Shown: positions 7,611-15,525, counted from the first letter of the stretch. The stretch: 17,053 nucleotides of DNA from VGEM01 sp033764265 (GCA_033764265.1 JANRJB010000124.1:1-17053); one strand, 5' to 3'. Numbers and translations are program-made. The notes: generated by a model not told the origin, from the letters alone.

Positions 7611-8771
7611 ATGACCCAGCAGCAGCCGTTCCTGACCTTTGGTGCGCCCGAGATCGGCGAGGAGGAAATCGCCGAAGTCACGGCGGTGTTGCGCTCCGGC
7701 TGGGTGTCGACGGGCCCGCGCGCGCGCCAGTTCGAGAAGGACTTCTCGGCCTACCTGGGCGGCGGGGTTGAATCGATCTCGGTCAATTCGGCCACCGCCG
7801 GCCTGCACCTGGCGATGGAAGCCATCGGCGTCGGCCCCGGCGACGAAGTGATCGTACCGACCTACACCTTCACCGCCTCGGCCGAAGTCGTGCGCTACCT
7901 GGGCGCCCACCCGGTGTTCATCGACTGCGACCCGGCCACGCTCAACATCACCGCCGAAGCCATTTCGCGCGCCATCACGCCGCGCACCAAGGCGGTGATG
8001 CCGGTACACATTTCCGGTCTGGCCTGCGACATGGACGCCATTCTGGCGGTGGCACGGAAACACGGCCTGCGCGTGATCGAGGACGCCGCCCACGCCCTGC
8101 CCACCACCCACAACGGCCGGCTGATCGGCACCTTCGCCTCGGACGCGACCGTGTTCAGCTTCTACGCCAACAAGACCATGACCACCGGCGAGGGCGGCAT
8201 GGTGGTGACCGCCGACGCCGCCATCGCCAAGCGCTGCCGGGTGATGCGCTTGCACGGCATCGACCGCGACGCCTTCGACCGCTACACCAGCACGCTGCCG
8301 GCCTGGTACTACGAGATCGTCGCGCCCGGCTTCAAGTACAACATGCCCGACATCGCCGCCGCGCTCGGCATCCATCAGCTGCGGCGTCTCGACGGATTTC
8401 ACGTCAAGCGCCAGGCCATGGCCGAGCGGTTCTTCGACGCGCTCGCCGGCCTACCGCTGATCCTGCCGGCGAAACCGCGGCCTGGCGACAAGCACGCCTG
8501 GCACCTGTTCATCGTGCGGCTGACCGATCAGGCGCGCGTCGGCCGCGACGAGTTCATCAAGCAGATGTCGGCGCGCGGCATCGGCACCGGCGTGCATTTC
8601 ATTCCGCTGCACCGCCATCCCTATTGGCGCGACACCTACAAGCTGTCGCCGCAACAGTTCCCGCACGCCGACGCCGCGTTCGCCGGCACCGTCAGCCTGC
8701 CGCTCTACACGCGCATGACCGCCGCCGACGAGGCGCGCGTGTTCGACGCCGTGCACGCCATCCTGGGGTAG
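7611..8771 (+). CDS. DegT/DnrJ/EryC1/StrS family PLP-dependent sugar aminotransferase
   Basis: 386 residues, typical length. The family converts keto-sugar nucleotides to amino sugars using PLP and glutamate (ArnB, PseC and PglE relatives). Visible features are LRSGWVSTGP (28-37), GPGDEVIVPTYTFTASA (75-91), VIEDAAHALPT (155-165, with Asp158 expected to contact the PLP ring) and the Schiff-base Lys188 in SFYANKTMTTGEGGM. KYNMPDIAAALGIHQL and VHFIPLHRHPYW follow. The start at ATG 7611 has no clear Shine-Dalgarno. It heads a glycan block with the phosphoglycosyl transferase and second aminotransferase downstream. Product sugar unknown; a 4-amino sugar is the usual outcome. Confidence 0.93.
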   Translation: MTQQQPFLTFGAPEIGEEEIAEVTAVLRSGWVSTGPRARQFEKDFSAYLGGGVESISVNSATAGLHLAMEAIGVGPGDEVIVPTYTFTASAEVVRYLGAHPVFIDCDPATLNITAEAISRAITPRTKAVMPVHISGLACDMDAILAVARKHGLRVIEDAAHALPTTHNGRLIGTFASDATVFSFYANKTMTTGEGGMVVTADAAIAKRCRVMRLHGIDRDAFDRYTSTLPAWYYEIVAPGFKYNMPDIAAALGIHQLRRLDGFHVKRQAMAERFFDALAGLPLILPAKPRPGDKHAWHLFIVRLTDQARVGRDEFIKQMSARGIGTGVHFIPLHRHPYWRDTYKLSPQQFPHADAAFAGTVSLPLYTRMTAADEARVFDAVHAILG

Positions 8772-8794
8772 TTCGCGCGCGATGTGCGGCTCGA

Positions 8795-8897
8795 CCCCCC
8801 TCACCCTCCCCTCTCCCCCCATGATCATGGGGGGAGAGGGATACGAAGGGTTGGCGCGCGCACCGCGCGTGCCTATCCCGGAGTTGGGTGAGGGGGG
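8795..8897. repeat. Nested palindromic intergenic element (~103 bp)
   Basis: A perfect 32-bp palindrome with no loop (8809-8840; 16-bp arms, C/T-rich left, centre TGATCA) lies inside a second perfect 12-bp inverted repeat (CCCCCCTCACCC at 8795-8806; GGGTGAGGGGGG at 8886-8897). GC-alternating sequence fills the interval. Dispersed C-rich/G-rich palindromes of this look (CCCTCACCC, CTCTCCCC) are common between genes in high-GC alphaproteobacteria, so this is probably one copy of a REP-like family. It splits the glycan block and could form a strong hairpin that attenuates transcription. Confidence 0.8.
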
Positions 8898-8938
8898 CAG
8901 TCGCACCGGCGCGCGGACCTAGACAAGGCCGAAGCGTC

Positions 8939-9532
8939 ATGGCCAAGCGGCTGGTCGACCTGGCCGTGGCGGTGGCCGCGCTTGTCGTACTTTCGCCTGT
9001 GTTCGTGCTGATCGCGCTGTGGGTCAAGGCCGACAGCCCCGGCACAGCGCTGTTCGTGCAGGAGCGCATCGGCCGCCACGGCGTGCCGTTCAAGCTGTTC
9101 AAGTTCCGCACCATGCACGTGAATGCCGGCGGCCCGGCCGTCACCGTGGGCGGGGATTCCCGCGTCACCGCGGCCGGCTGCATCTTGCGGCGCTGGAAAC
9201 TCGACGAGCTGCCGCAGCTGTTCAACGTGCTGCGCGGCGAGATGAGCTTGGTGGGCCCCCGGCCCGAGGTCGCGCGCTATGTCGACCTGTGGGACGCCGC
9301 CGCCCGCGCCGAAATCCTGGCGGCGCGGCCCGGACTGACCGACCCGGCCAGCATCAAGTACCGCGACGAGGAAGCGATGCTGGCCGCCCACGCCGACCCC
9401 GAGCGCGCCTATCGCGAGATCGTGCTGCCCGACAAAGTGCGCCTGTACCGCGACTATGTGCGCACGCAGACGTTCCTGGGCGACCTGAAACTGCTGGTCG
9501 CCACCGTCGCGGCGGTGTTGAGACGCCCATGA
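8939..9532 (+). CDS. Small phosphoglycosyl transferase (bacterial sugar transferase, PglC-like)
   Basis: 197 residues: a one-domain monotopic PGT that moves a phospho-sugar from a UDP-sugar to undecaprenyl phosphate, starting a lipid-linked glycan on the cytoplasmic face of the inner membrane. There is one N-terminal hydrophobic helix (~7-29), then FVQERIGRHGVPFKLFKFRTM (39-59), RRWKLDELPQLFNVLRGEMS (84-103) with the catalytic Asp89-Glu90 pair, LVGPRPE (104-110) and RPGLTDPASIKYR (130-142). The start is the ATG at 8939; the frame extends 17 codons further up but would run into the palindromic element. Its stop overlaps the next start (ATGA), implying coupled translation. The length matches PglC/WecP-like minimal enzymes rather than the long WbaP type. 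Confidence 0.93.
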   Translation: MAKRLVDLAVAVAALVVLSPVFVLIALWVKADSPGTALFVQERIGRHGVPFKLFKFRTMHVNAGGPAVTVGGDSRVTAAGCILRRWKLDELPQLFNVLRGEMSLVGPRPEVARYVDLWDAAARAEILAARPGLTDPASIKYRDEEAMLAAHADPERAYREIVLPDKVRLYRDYVRTQTFLGDLKLLVATVAAVLRRP

Positions 9533-10704
9533 CCGCGCATCGCCTGGCGCCCTGGCCCCACTATGCCGACGACGAGATCGCCGCCGTCGCCGACGTGCTG
9601 CGCTCGGGCCGCGTCAACTACTGGACCGGCGAAGTCGCGCGCGCCTTCGAGCGCGATTACGCCGCCGCCTGCGGCGCGCGTTTCGGCCTGGCGGTCGCCA
9701 ACGGCACGCTGGCGTTGGAACTGGCCCTGGCGGCCTTGGAGATCGGCCCGGGCGACGAGGTGATTGTGCCGGCGCGCACCTTCATCGCCACCGCCGCGGC
9801 GGTGGCCGTGCGCGGCGCGCGCCCGGTGATCGCCGACATCGACCCAGACTCGGGCAACCTGACGACCGACACGGCCGCGGCCGTCCTCAGCCCCGCCGCC
9901 AGGGCGATCATCCCGGTCCACCTGGCCGGCTGGCCGGCGGACATGGCCCCGATCCTGGAGCTGGCGCGGGCGCGCGGGCTGGCGGTGATCGAGGACTGCG
10001 CCCAGGCCCATGGCGCGCGCGACCACGACCGGCCCGTCGGTGGTATCGGCCACATCGGCTGCTTCTCGTTCTGCCAGGACAAGATCATCACCACCGGCGG
10101 CGAGGGCGGGCTGGTCGTCACCAGCGACGAGAGCCTGTATCGCCGGATGTGGTCCTTGCGCGACCACGGCCGCGACTATGAACTGTCGCAGCAGCCCGAC
10201 CCCGACCACGGCTTCCGCTGGCTGACCTCCCGCTTCGGCACCAACGCGCGGCTGACCGAACCGCAAGCGGCCATCGGCGCGGCACAGTTGAAAAAGCTGC
10301 CGGCGTGGGTGGCGCGTCGGCGCGCCAACGCGTCGATTCTTGCCGCCCGGCTCGGCGACCTGGACGCAGTCGAAATCCCGATGCCGGGACCGGACCGCGT
10401 CCACAGCCATTACCGCTTTTCGTTCCGCGTGCGGCCCGAGGCGCTGGCGGCAGGATGGAGCCGCAACCGCGTCGTCGCCGCCCTGGGCGCGGCCGGTGTG
10501 CCGGCCCGCGTCGGCGCCTGCCCCGACATCGGCCGCGAAACCGCCTTTGCCCGCGCCGGCTGGACCGACGCGCGGCCCCGCCCCCACGCCGCCTGGCTGG
10601 GCGACCGCAGCATCGTGCTGCCGGTTCACCCGACACTGACCGACGCCGACCTGGATTTCATGATCGACACCGCGCGCCGCGTTATCGCTGCGGCGGCACG
10701 GTGA
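9529..10704 (+). CDS. Second DegT/DnrJ/EryC1/StrS family aminotransferase
   Basis: 391 residues, starting at the ATG of an ATGA overlap with the PGT gene. Motifs are LRSGRVNYWTG (24-34), VANGTLALELAL (56-67), GPGDEVIVPARTFIATAA (73-90), VIEDCAQAHGA (153-163, Asp156 and Gln159) and the PLP lysine Lys185 in SFCQDKIITTGGEGG. RFGTNARLTEPQAAIG follows. The Cys-Ala-Gln-Ala version of the active-site block differs from the first aminotransferase (Ala-Ala-His-Ala), so the two are distinct subfamilies rather than a recent duplicate. It probably forms another amino sugar, or acts at a different step for the same glycan. It converges with the fic gene (14 bp between stops). Confidence 0.93.
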   Translation: MTAHRLAPWPHYADDEIAAVADVLRSGRVNYWTGEVARAFERDYAAACGARFGLAVANGTLALELALAALEIGPGDEVIVPARTFIATAAAVAVRGARPVIADIDPDSGNLTTDTAAAVLSPAARAIIPVHLAGWPADMAPILELARARGLAVIEDCAQAHGARDHDRPVGGIGHIGCFSFCQDKIITTGGEGGLVVTSDESLYRRMWSLRDHGRDYELSQQPDPDHGFRWLTSRFGTNARLTEPQAAIGAAQLKKLPAWVARRRANASILAARLGDLDAVEIPMPGPDRVHSHYRFSFRVRPEALAAGWSRNRVVAALGAAGVPARVGACPDIGRETAFARAGWTDARPRPHAAWLGDRSIVLPVHPTLTDADLDFMIDTARRVIAAAAR

Positions 10705-10718
10705 GTGGTCGGCGTGAG

Positions 10719-11825
10719 TTACGGATTGTCGCTGGTGATCGCATAGCTGGTGTTCTTGCTGCCGCCCGGGTTGCGCACCAGGACACCACGGTCGACCAAC
10801 TCATTGATGTCGCGTTGCGCCGTGGCCGTGGAACACTTGGCCAGTGTGGTCCATTTGCGGGCCGTCAGCTTGCCTTCGAAACCGTACAGGATGCGGTTGA
10901 GGACACGTCGCTGCCGCTCGTTGAACGCCACCAGCGCGTGACGCTGCCAGAAATCTGCGGTGCGCAGGGTGCCGGCCAAGGTATTCTCGGCCGCTTCGAT
11001 GGCGCGCGTGAAACAACCAACGAACCAGGCGAGGTGATCCGTCACATCAAGGTCGCCTTTCTGTGCGGTTTCTAGAGTTGCGTAGTAATCCGAGCGTTCT
11101 TTCCGGATTTGTCCGGCCAGGCTGTAGAAGCGTTGCGACGATCCTTCGGCGCGGGCCAGACTCATGTCGGCGATGGTTCGCGCGATGCGGCCGTTGCCGT
11201 CGTCGAACGGATGAATGGTCACGAACCAGAGATGGGCAAGGGCGGCATGGAGGATGCCGTCGATTGCGGAAGTTGCGTTGAACCAGTCGAGGAACGCGGC
11301 CATTTCGGCGTCGATGCGCGCCGCCGACGGCGCCTCGAAGTGGACGCGTTCCCGCCCGTAGGGTCCGGAAAGGACCTGCATCGGGCCTTTGGCATCGTCG
11401 CGCCAGGCGCCCACGCGCACAGGATCGAGCCCCGAGTATCCGGCCGGGAACAATGCGGCGTGCCAGGTGAACAGCCGTTCGCGGCTGAGCGGACGGGCGA
11501 AGTTCTTGGTGGCATCGAGCGTGATGTCGACCACGCCGTCCGCGCGCCGGTCTTGCCGCGACGGGTCCGCATCGGGCAAACCCAGGCGGCGCGCCACCGA
11601 TGACCTGACGCTGGCTGCGTCGAGGACTTCTCCTTCGATCTCCGAGGTCTTGATGGCCTGTTCGGTGATGGCGCCCGCTTCGGCGCGCAGGCGCACGTCG
11701 AACCCCAGCCGCCCGACGGCACCCAACAAACGGCCGTGTTTGAAATGCGCCTCGGACAGCAGCGACTGCAGGCGGGCCGCCGACCATCGGAACGTGGGCC
11801 AATCGGGGTGCTCCCAGATGTACAT
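10719..11825 (-). CDS. Fic family protein (class II, self-inhibited; DUF4172-type N-terminus and C-terminal winged helix)
   Basis: 368 residues. The N-terminus YIWEHPDWPTFRW (2-14) marks a DUF4172-type domain. The Fic core (~115-230) has the complete catalytic motif HPFDDGNGRIAR (His205 to Arg216), so it should transfer AMP or another nucleotide to a hydroxyl on a target protein. An upstream TSEIEG (60-65) fits the (S/T)xxxE(G/N) inhibitory helix; Glu64 would block ATP in the class II arrangement. The C-terminal ~305-365 reads as a DeoR-like winged helix (LTARKWTTLAKCSTATAQRDINELVDRG), suggesting DNA binding or autoregulation. The start is the ATG at 11825 with GAGG 5 nt upstream, rather than the ATG 21 codons earlier. 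It lies downstream of the RND gene on the same strand (121-bp gap). Targets unknown. Confidence 0.92.
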   Translation of the reverse strand: MYIWEHPDWPTFRWSAARLQSLLSEAHFKHGRLLGAVGRLGFDVRLRAEAGAITEQAIKTSEIEGEVLDAASVRSSVARRLGLPDADPSRQDRRADGVVDITLDATKNFARPLSRERLFTWHAALFPAGYSGLDPVRVGAWRDDAKGPMQVLSGPYGRERVHFEAPSAARIDAEMAAFLDWFNATSAIDGILHAALAHLWFVTIHPFDDGNGRIARTIADMSLARAEGSSQRFYSLAGQIRKERSDYYATLETAQKGDLDVTDHLAWFVGCFTRAIEAAENTLAGTLRTADFWQRHALVAFNERQRRVLNRILYGFEGKLTARKWTTLAKCSTATAQRDINELVDRGVLVRNPGGSKNTSYAITSDNP

Positions 11826-11885
11826 ATTCACCTCAATTCTTGCGGTGAATATGGTTGGATTCGCGTCAACCCGCCACTCCATTCT

Positions 11886-11900
11886 CATCAGACTCTGATG
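11886..11900. repeat. Palindrome upstream of fic (possible operator)
   Basis: CATCAGA-C-TCTGATG is a perfect 7-bp-arm dyad, 60 bp upstream of the fic start, in the most AT-rich stretch of the window. Because the Fic protein carries a winged helix, an autoregulatory operator is possible; no data support it beyond symmetry and position. Confidence 0.4.
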
Positions 11901-11913
11901 CGAATAACCTGCG

Positions 11914-11927
11914 ACAAGTTATCTTGT
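11914..11927. repeat. Small dyad after the RND stop codon
   Basis: ACAAG-TTAT-CTTGT (5-bp arms) lies ~20 bp after the RND stop on the minus strand, between RND and fic. It could be a weak RND 3' structure or another operator half. Short AT-rich direct repeats (ACAAAT) adjoin it. Confidence 0.3.
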
Positions 11928-11946
11928 TGATTTGTATTTGTATTTC

Positions 11947-14900
11947 TTACTCCGCCGCCTGGCGATGGGGCGGGTCGAGGACCGGGGCCGGCGGCAGGGC
12001 GTCGCCCGCGCCGCGCCAGCGCCGCCGCTGACGCTGCCACCAGTGTGAGAGGTTGGCCCGCGCCAGCAGGGCGCACGGCGTGACGATCAGGGTGAGGATT
12101 TTGGCGAACACCAGGCCGTAGCAGATGGCCTGGGCCAGGTAGGCCCACCACTTGCCCTGGGGCGCGCCGACCACCACCTCGCGATTGATGAAGTCGACAT
12201 CGATGCCGAGCGCGGTGGGAATCAGCCCGACGATGGCCGTTCCGCTGGTCAGCAGCACCGGCCGAAAGCGTTCGATGCCGGTGTAGAGCGCCGCCTCGCG
12301 CGCGGTGAACGCGGCCTTGCGGTTCATGTTATAGGCGTCGATCAGCACGATGTTGTTGCCGACCACTACGCCGGCGGCGGCGACCACGCCGAGGCCGGTC
12401 ATCACCACGCTGAACGGCTGCTGGAAAATCAACAGCCCCAGGAATACGCCGGTGGTCGACAGCACGGCCGCCGACAGCACCAGCGCCACGTCGAAGAAGC
12501 TGTCGAACTCCACCAGCATGATGATGGCGATCAGGAACAGGGCCATCAGCATCGCCTGCCCCAGGAACCCGCCCGATTCCTCGGCGTCGCGCTGTTCGCC
12601 CTTGAAGGTCACGCCGACGCCGGCGGGCAGTTCGCCGGTCGACTGCGCCTTCGCCAGCCAGCCCTTGATGCGCCCGACCTGCGCCGCCGGGAAGCGCCCC
12701 GGCGCGACGTCGGCCTTGAGCGTCATCACCCGCCTGGCGTCGACCCGCGCCACTTCGCCCGCCTGCTGCTCGGGGCTGCGCTTGACGAAGTTGGACATCG
12801 GCACCAGGCCGCGCTGAGTTTCGATGCGCACCTCGTCGAGCGCGCGGATCGAGCGGCCTTCTTCCGGATAGCGCACGACGATGTCGATTTCCTCGGTGGA
12901 ATCGTCGGGCCGATAGGCGCCCACCTTCAGGCCCTTGGTGACGAGCTGCACCGACTGGCCGATCAGCGTAACGTCGGCGCCGTAGCGCGCCGCTTCCTCG
13001 CGATCGACCGTGAGCTGCCACTCGATGCCGGGCAGCGGCCGGCTGTCCTCGACGTTGACGAAGCCGCCGATGCGGTCCATGGCGGCGCGCAGGGCCGTCA
13101 CCGCCGGGCCCAACTGTGCGGGATCGGCGGCGGTAATCTCGAGCTGGATCGCCGCGCCGCCGCGCGGCGGGCCCGAGCCGATCTGCTCGATCGAGGTTTC
13201 GATGCCGGGGATGTCGGCGATGCGGCCGCGCAGCTCGGCGATGATCTCCGCCGCCGGGCGGCGTTCGTCCCACGGCATGAGCCGGATGGCCAGCGTGCCG
13301 ATCAGATCGGCGGCCGCCTCGCCCGAGCCGGCCGGGCGGCCGGTGCGGGCGTAGACCGCCTCGATGCCGTCGACGCCGATGGTTCGCACTTCGACCTCGC
13401 GGATCAGGCGGTCCTGCTCGGCGATCGACAGGTTGCCGCGGGCGCGCACCTCGATCTCGGCGCGGTCGGGTTCCTGCGGCGGGAAAAACACGATACCGGT
13501 GCCGGACTTGAAATAGGCGAACACCACCACGACCAACAGCGCGACCGTGCCGACGAGCACTTTGGTGGGGTGATTCAACGCCCCCGCCAGCACGCGCCCG
13601 TACCACCGCGTGAATGCGTCGTCGGCGCGCGGCGGATCGCGCAACGCCGCGGTGGCGGCGGGCACGGCGGCCAGCGCGGCCGGCGCGCCGGGTGCGGCGC
13701 CGGGCACATAGGCCGGATCGGCCGGGTCGGGCTCGGGCCGGGCGCGGCCGGTGGCGGCGATCAGCCGAAGATTGCGGGCGATGGCGAACACCCAATCGCC
13801 GGCGCGGCGGCGGGCGGGGTCGAAGTCGGGCGCGGTGCGGGCGACCTCGGACACGGTTTGCGCCGCCAGATCGGCGGCGGCGGACGGGCTGGCGCCCTGG
13901 TCCTGGAAGTAGCGGGCGAGTTTGGGGGCATAGCGTTCGGCCAACGCGCGCGCGCCGGTCGACGCCTGCGCCGCGGCCGAGACTGCCGCCGCGCCGTCGT
14001 CGTCGCTGCCCACCGCCACCGGTCGCGGGCGATGCGGCTTGGCGCGGCCGGCGAAGCGCGCGCCGAGCGCCGGCACGAAGAACAGCGCCATCACCAGCGA
14101 GGCGGTGAGAACGCAGATGACCGAGATCGGCAGATAGCTGAAGAATTTTCCGGTCAGGCCCGGCCACAGCATCAGGGGCAGGAACGCCGCGATGGTGGTG
14201 AGCGTGGTGGTGATGATCGGCCAGGCCATGCGCTGGGCGGCCTTGGTATAGGCCGCCTGCGGGTCCATGCCTTCGGCCATGTACTTGTCGGCGGCGTCGA
14301 CCACGATGATCGCCCCGTCGACCAGCATGCCGACGGCGATGATCAGGCCGAACAGCGCCATGACGTTGAGGGTAATGCCCCAGATCGCCATCGCCAGCAT
14401 ACCGATCAGGAACGAGCCGGGGATGGCGACGCCGACGATCAGCCCGTTGCGGATGCCGAGCACGGCGATGCACACCGCCATGACGATGAACACCGAAGCG
14501 ATCACGCCGTTGATCAGGCTGTTGATGCGATCGAGGATCGACTTGGAGTCCTCAACCGGATAGGTGACGGCCACGCCCGCCGGCCACGCTTGGCGGCTTT
14601 GCTCGACCACGACGCGCACCTGGCGGGTCAGCTCGACCACGTTGGCGTCGGCCCGACGTGTGACGTCGACCGACACCGCGGGCTTGCCGTTGACGCGCAC
14701 GTAGGTCGCGCGATCCTTGAAGGTGCGGCGGATCTCGGCCACGTCCGACAGCTTGACCGTGGCGTCGAGCGTGCTCTTGACCGGCAGGTTGACGATGTCA
14801 TCCAGGCCCTGGAACAGCCCCGGCACCGAGACCGTGAACCGCCCCTGCCCGGTATCGAGCGCGCCGGCGGTGACGAGGCGGTTCGAGCGGCTGACGGCGC

Positions 14901-15510
14901 GGAACAGATCGTCCTGGCTGAGGCCGTAGTTGGCCACCAACAGCGGGTCGATGACGATCTCGACCTGTTCCTCGCGCACGCCGGAGATGGTGGCGTCCAG
15001 CACCACCGGCAAGGCGATCACCTTGTCGCGCAGATCGCGGGCGATCTTGAGCAGCGTGCGTTCCGGCAGATCGGCGGCGAGCGACACCGTCAACACCGGG
15101 CGCTGGGTGAAGTCGAGCTCCTTGACCGTCGGCGGACGGATTTCGGCGGGCAGCTTGGGCAGCACGCGGTCCATCGCCGCGCGTACGTCGTCGAGCGCGT
15201 CGTCGGTGGCGACCGACGGATCGAACTCCAGCACCACCGTGGCCCCGCCCTGAAAGGCTGTGGCGCGCATTTCCTTGAGCCCTTCCAGGCTCTGGAATTG
15301 CTCCTCCATCGGCCGCACCAGCAACCGCTCGGAATCGACCGGCGAAACGCCGTCGAGCACGACGTTGGCGAACACCAGCGGGATCGGCACCGTCGGCATG
15401 GCCTCGCGCGGCATGCCGAGGTATGCGGCGCTGCCGGCGACCAGCAGCATCACCAACGCGGTCAGGACCACGCGCGCGCGGGCCGCGCACAGGGCGATAA
15501 GGGCGCGCAC
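11947..15510 (-). CDS. RND efflux permease with an ECF-sigma region-2-like insert in its central cytoplasmic linker
   Basis: 1187 residues; ordinary RND permeases of this kind are, from memory, about 1040-1080. The first half has TM1 (~13-31), porter domain (~35-330) and TM2-6 (~332-485), including VGMLVDGAIIVVD (393-405), where Asp398 matches the proton-relay Asp407 of AcrB and the second Asp is Gly399. The second half runs from TM7 (~650-668) through the porter region to TM8-12 (~983-1150), with VVVGNNIVLIDAYN. Between TM6 and TM7, residues ~487-630 form an expanded linker containing a sigma-2-like domain (listed separately). RND pumps use proton flux to export hydrophobic or toxic compounds; substrate unknown. 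The start is a GTG, 15 bp after the chrR stop, with no clear ribosome binding site, suggesting coupling to chrR. No membrane-fusion or outer-membrane partner is encoded nearby. Confidence 0.95.
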   Translation of the reverse strand: MRALIALCAARARVVLTALVMLLVAGSAAYLGMPREAMPTVPIPLVFANVVLDGVSPVDSERLLVRPMEEQFQSLEGLKEMRATAFQGGATVVLEFDPSVATDDALDDVRAAMDRVLPKLPAEIRPPTVKELDFTQRPVLTVSLAADLPERTLLKIARDLRDKVIALPVVLDATISGVREEQVEIVIDPLLVANYGLSQDDLFRAVSRSNRLVTAGALDTGQGRFTVSVPGLFQGLDDIVNLPVKSTLDATVKLSDVAEIRRTFKDRATYVRVNGKPAVSVDVTRRADANVVELTRQVRVVVEQSRQAWPAGVAVTYPVEDSKSILDRINSLINGVIASVFIVMAVCIAVLGIRNGLIVGVAIPGSFLIGMLAMAIWGITLNVMALFGLIIAVGMLVDGAIIVVDAADKYMAEGMDPQAAYTKAAQRMAWPIITTTLTTIAAFLPLMLWPGLTGKFFSYLPISVICVLTASLVMALFFVPALGARFAGRAKPHRPRPVAVGSDDDGAAAVSAAAQASTGARALAERYAPKLARYFQDQGASPSAAADLAAQTVSEVARTAPDFDPARRRAGDWVFAIARNLRLIAATGRARPEPDPADPAYVPGAAPGAPAALAAVPAATAALRDPPRADDAFTRWYGRVLAGALNHPTKVLVGTVALLVVVVFAYFKSGTGIVFFPPQEPDRAEIEVRARGNLSIAEQDRLIREVEVRTIGVDGIEAVYARTGRPAGSGEAAADLIGTLAIRLMPWDERRPAAEIIAELRGRIADIPGIETSIEQIGSGPPRGGAAIQLEITAADPAQLGPAVTALRAAMDRIGGFVNVEDSRPLPGIEWQLTVDREEAARYGADVTLIGQSVQLVTKGLKVGAYRPDDSTEEIDIVVRYPEEGRSIRALDEVRIETQRGLVPMSNFVKRSPEQQAGEVARVDARRVMTLKADVAPGRFPAAQVGRIKGWLAKAQSTGELPAGVGVTFKGEQRDAEESGGFLGQAMLMALFLIAIIMLVEFDSFFDVALVLSAAVLSTTGVFLGLLIFQQPFSVVMTGLGVVAAAGVVVGNNIVLIDAYNMNRKAAFTAREAALYTGIERFRPVLLTSGTAIVGLIPTALGIDVDFINREVVVGAPQGKWWAYLAQAICYGLVFAKILTLIVTPCALLARANLSHWWQRQRRRWRGAGDALPPAPVLDPPHRQAAE
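13699..13956 (-). other. ECF sigma factor region 2-like domain inside the RND permease (residues ~519-604)
   Basis: This in-frame segment follows the layout of ECF sigma region 2: ALAERYAPKLARYF (helix 1, like the family's ALFERYAPRLKAFL), QGASPSAAADLAAQTVSEV (like GA...AEELTQETML-V), DFDPARRRAGDWVFAIARN (like FDPARASASTWIFTIARN) and RARPEPDPADPAYVPG (like RERRPE-DPEDPALVP). Match and order are too extensive for chance by eye. No region 4 helix-turn-helix follows; an Ala/Pro-rich spacer leads into TM7. By RND topology this linker is cytoplasmic. The Trp usually in VWRKA is Ala here, and the ID-LRR segment is replaced by LIAATGR. The neighbour upstream is chrR, whose N-terminal domain binds sigma of this class. 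Confidence 0.8.
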
Positions 15511-15525
15511 CGGAGGCCGGCCCGC

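Noticed and set aside
8801..8840. CRISPR-like or transposon-end repeat
   Set aside because: There is only one palindromic unit with no spacers, no transposase and no target duplication; best read as a dispersed intergenic palindrome.
13621..13700. Search for a sigma region 4 (helix-turn-helix) after the region-2-like domain
   Set aside because: Residues ~605-630 are an Ala/Pro-rich spacer with no HTH pattern, so the insert is not a complete sigma factor.
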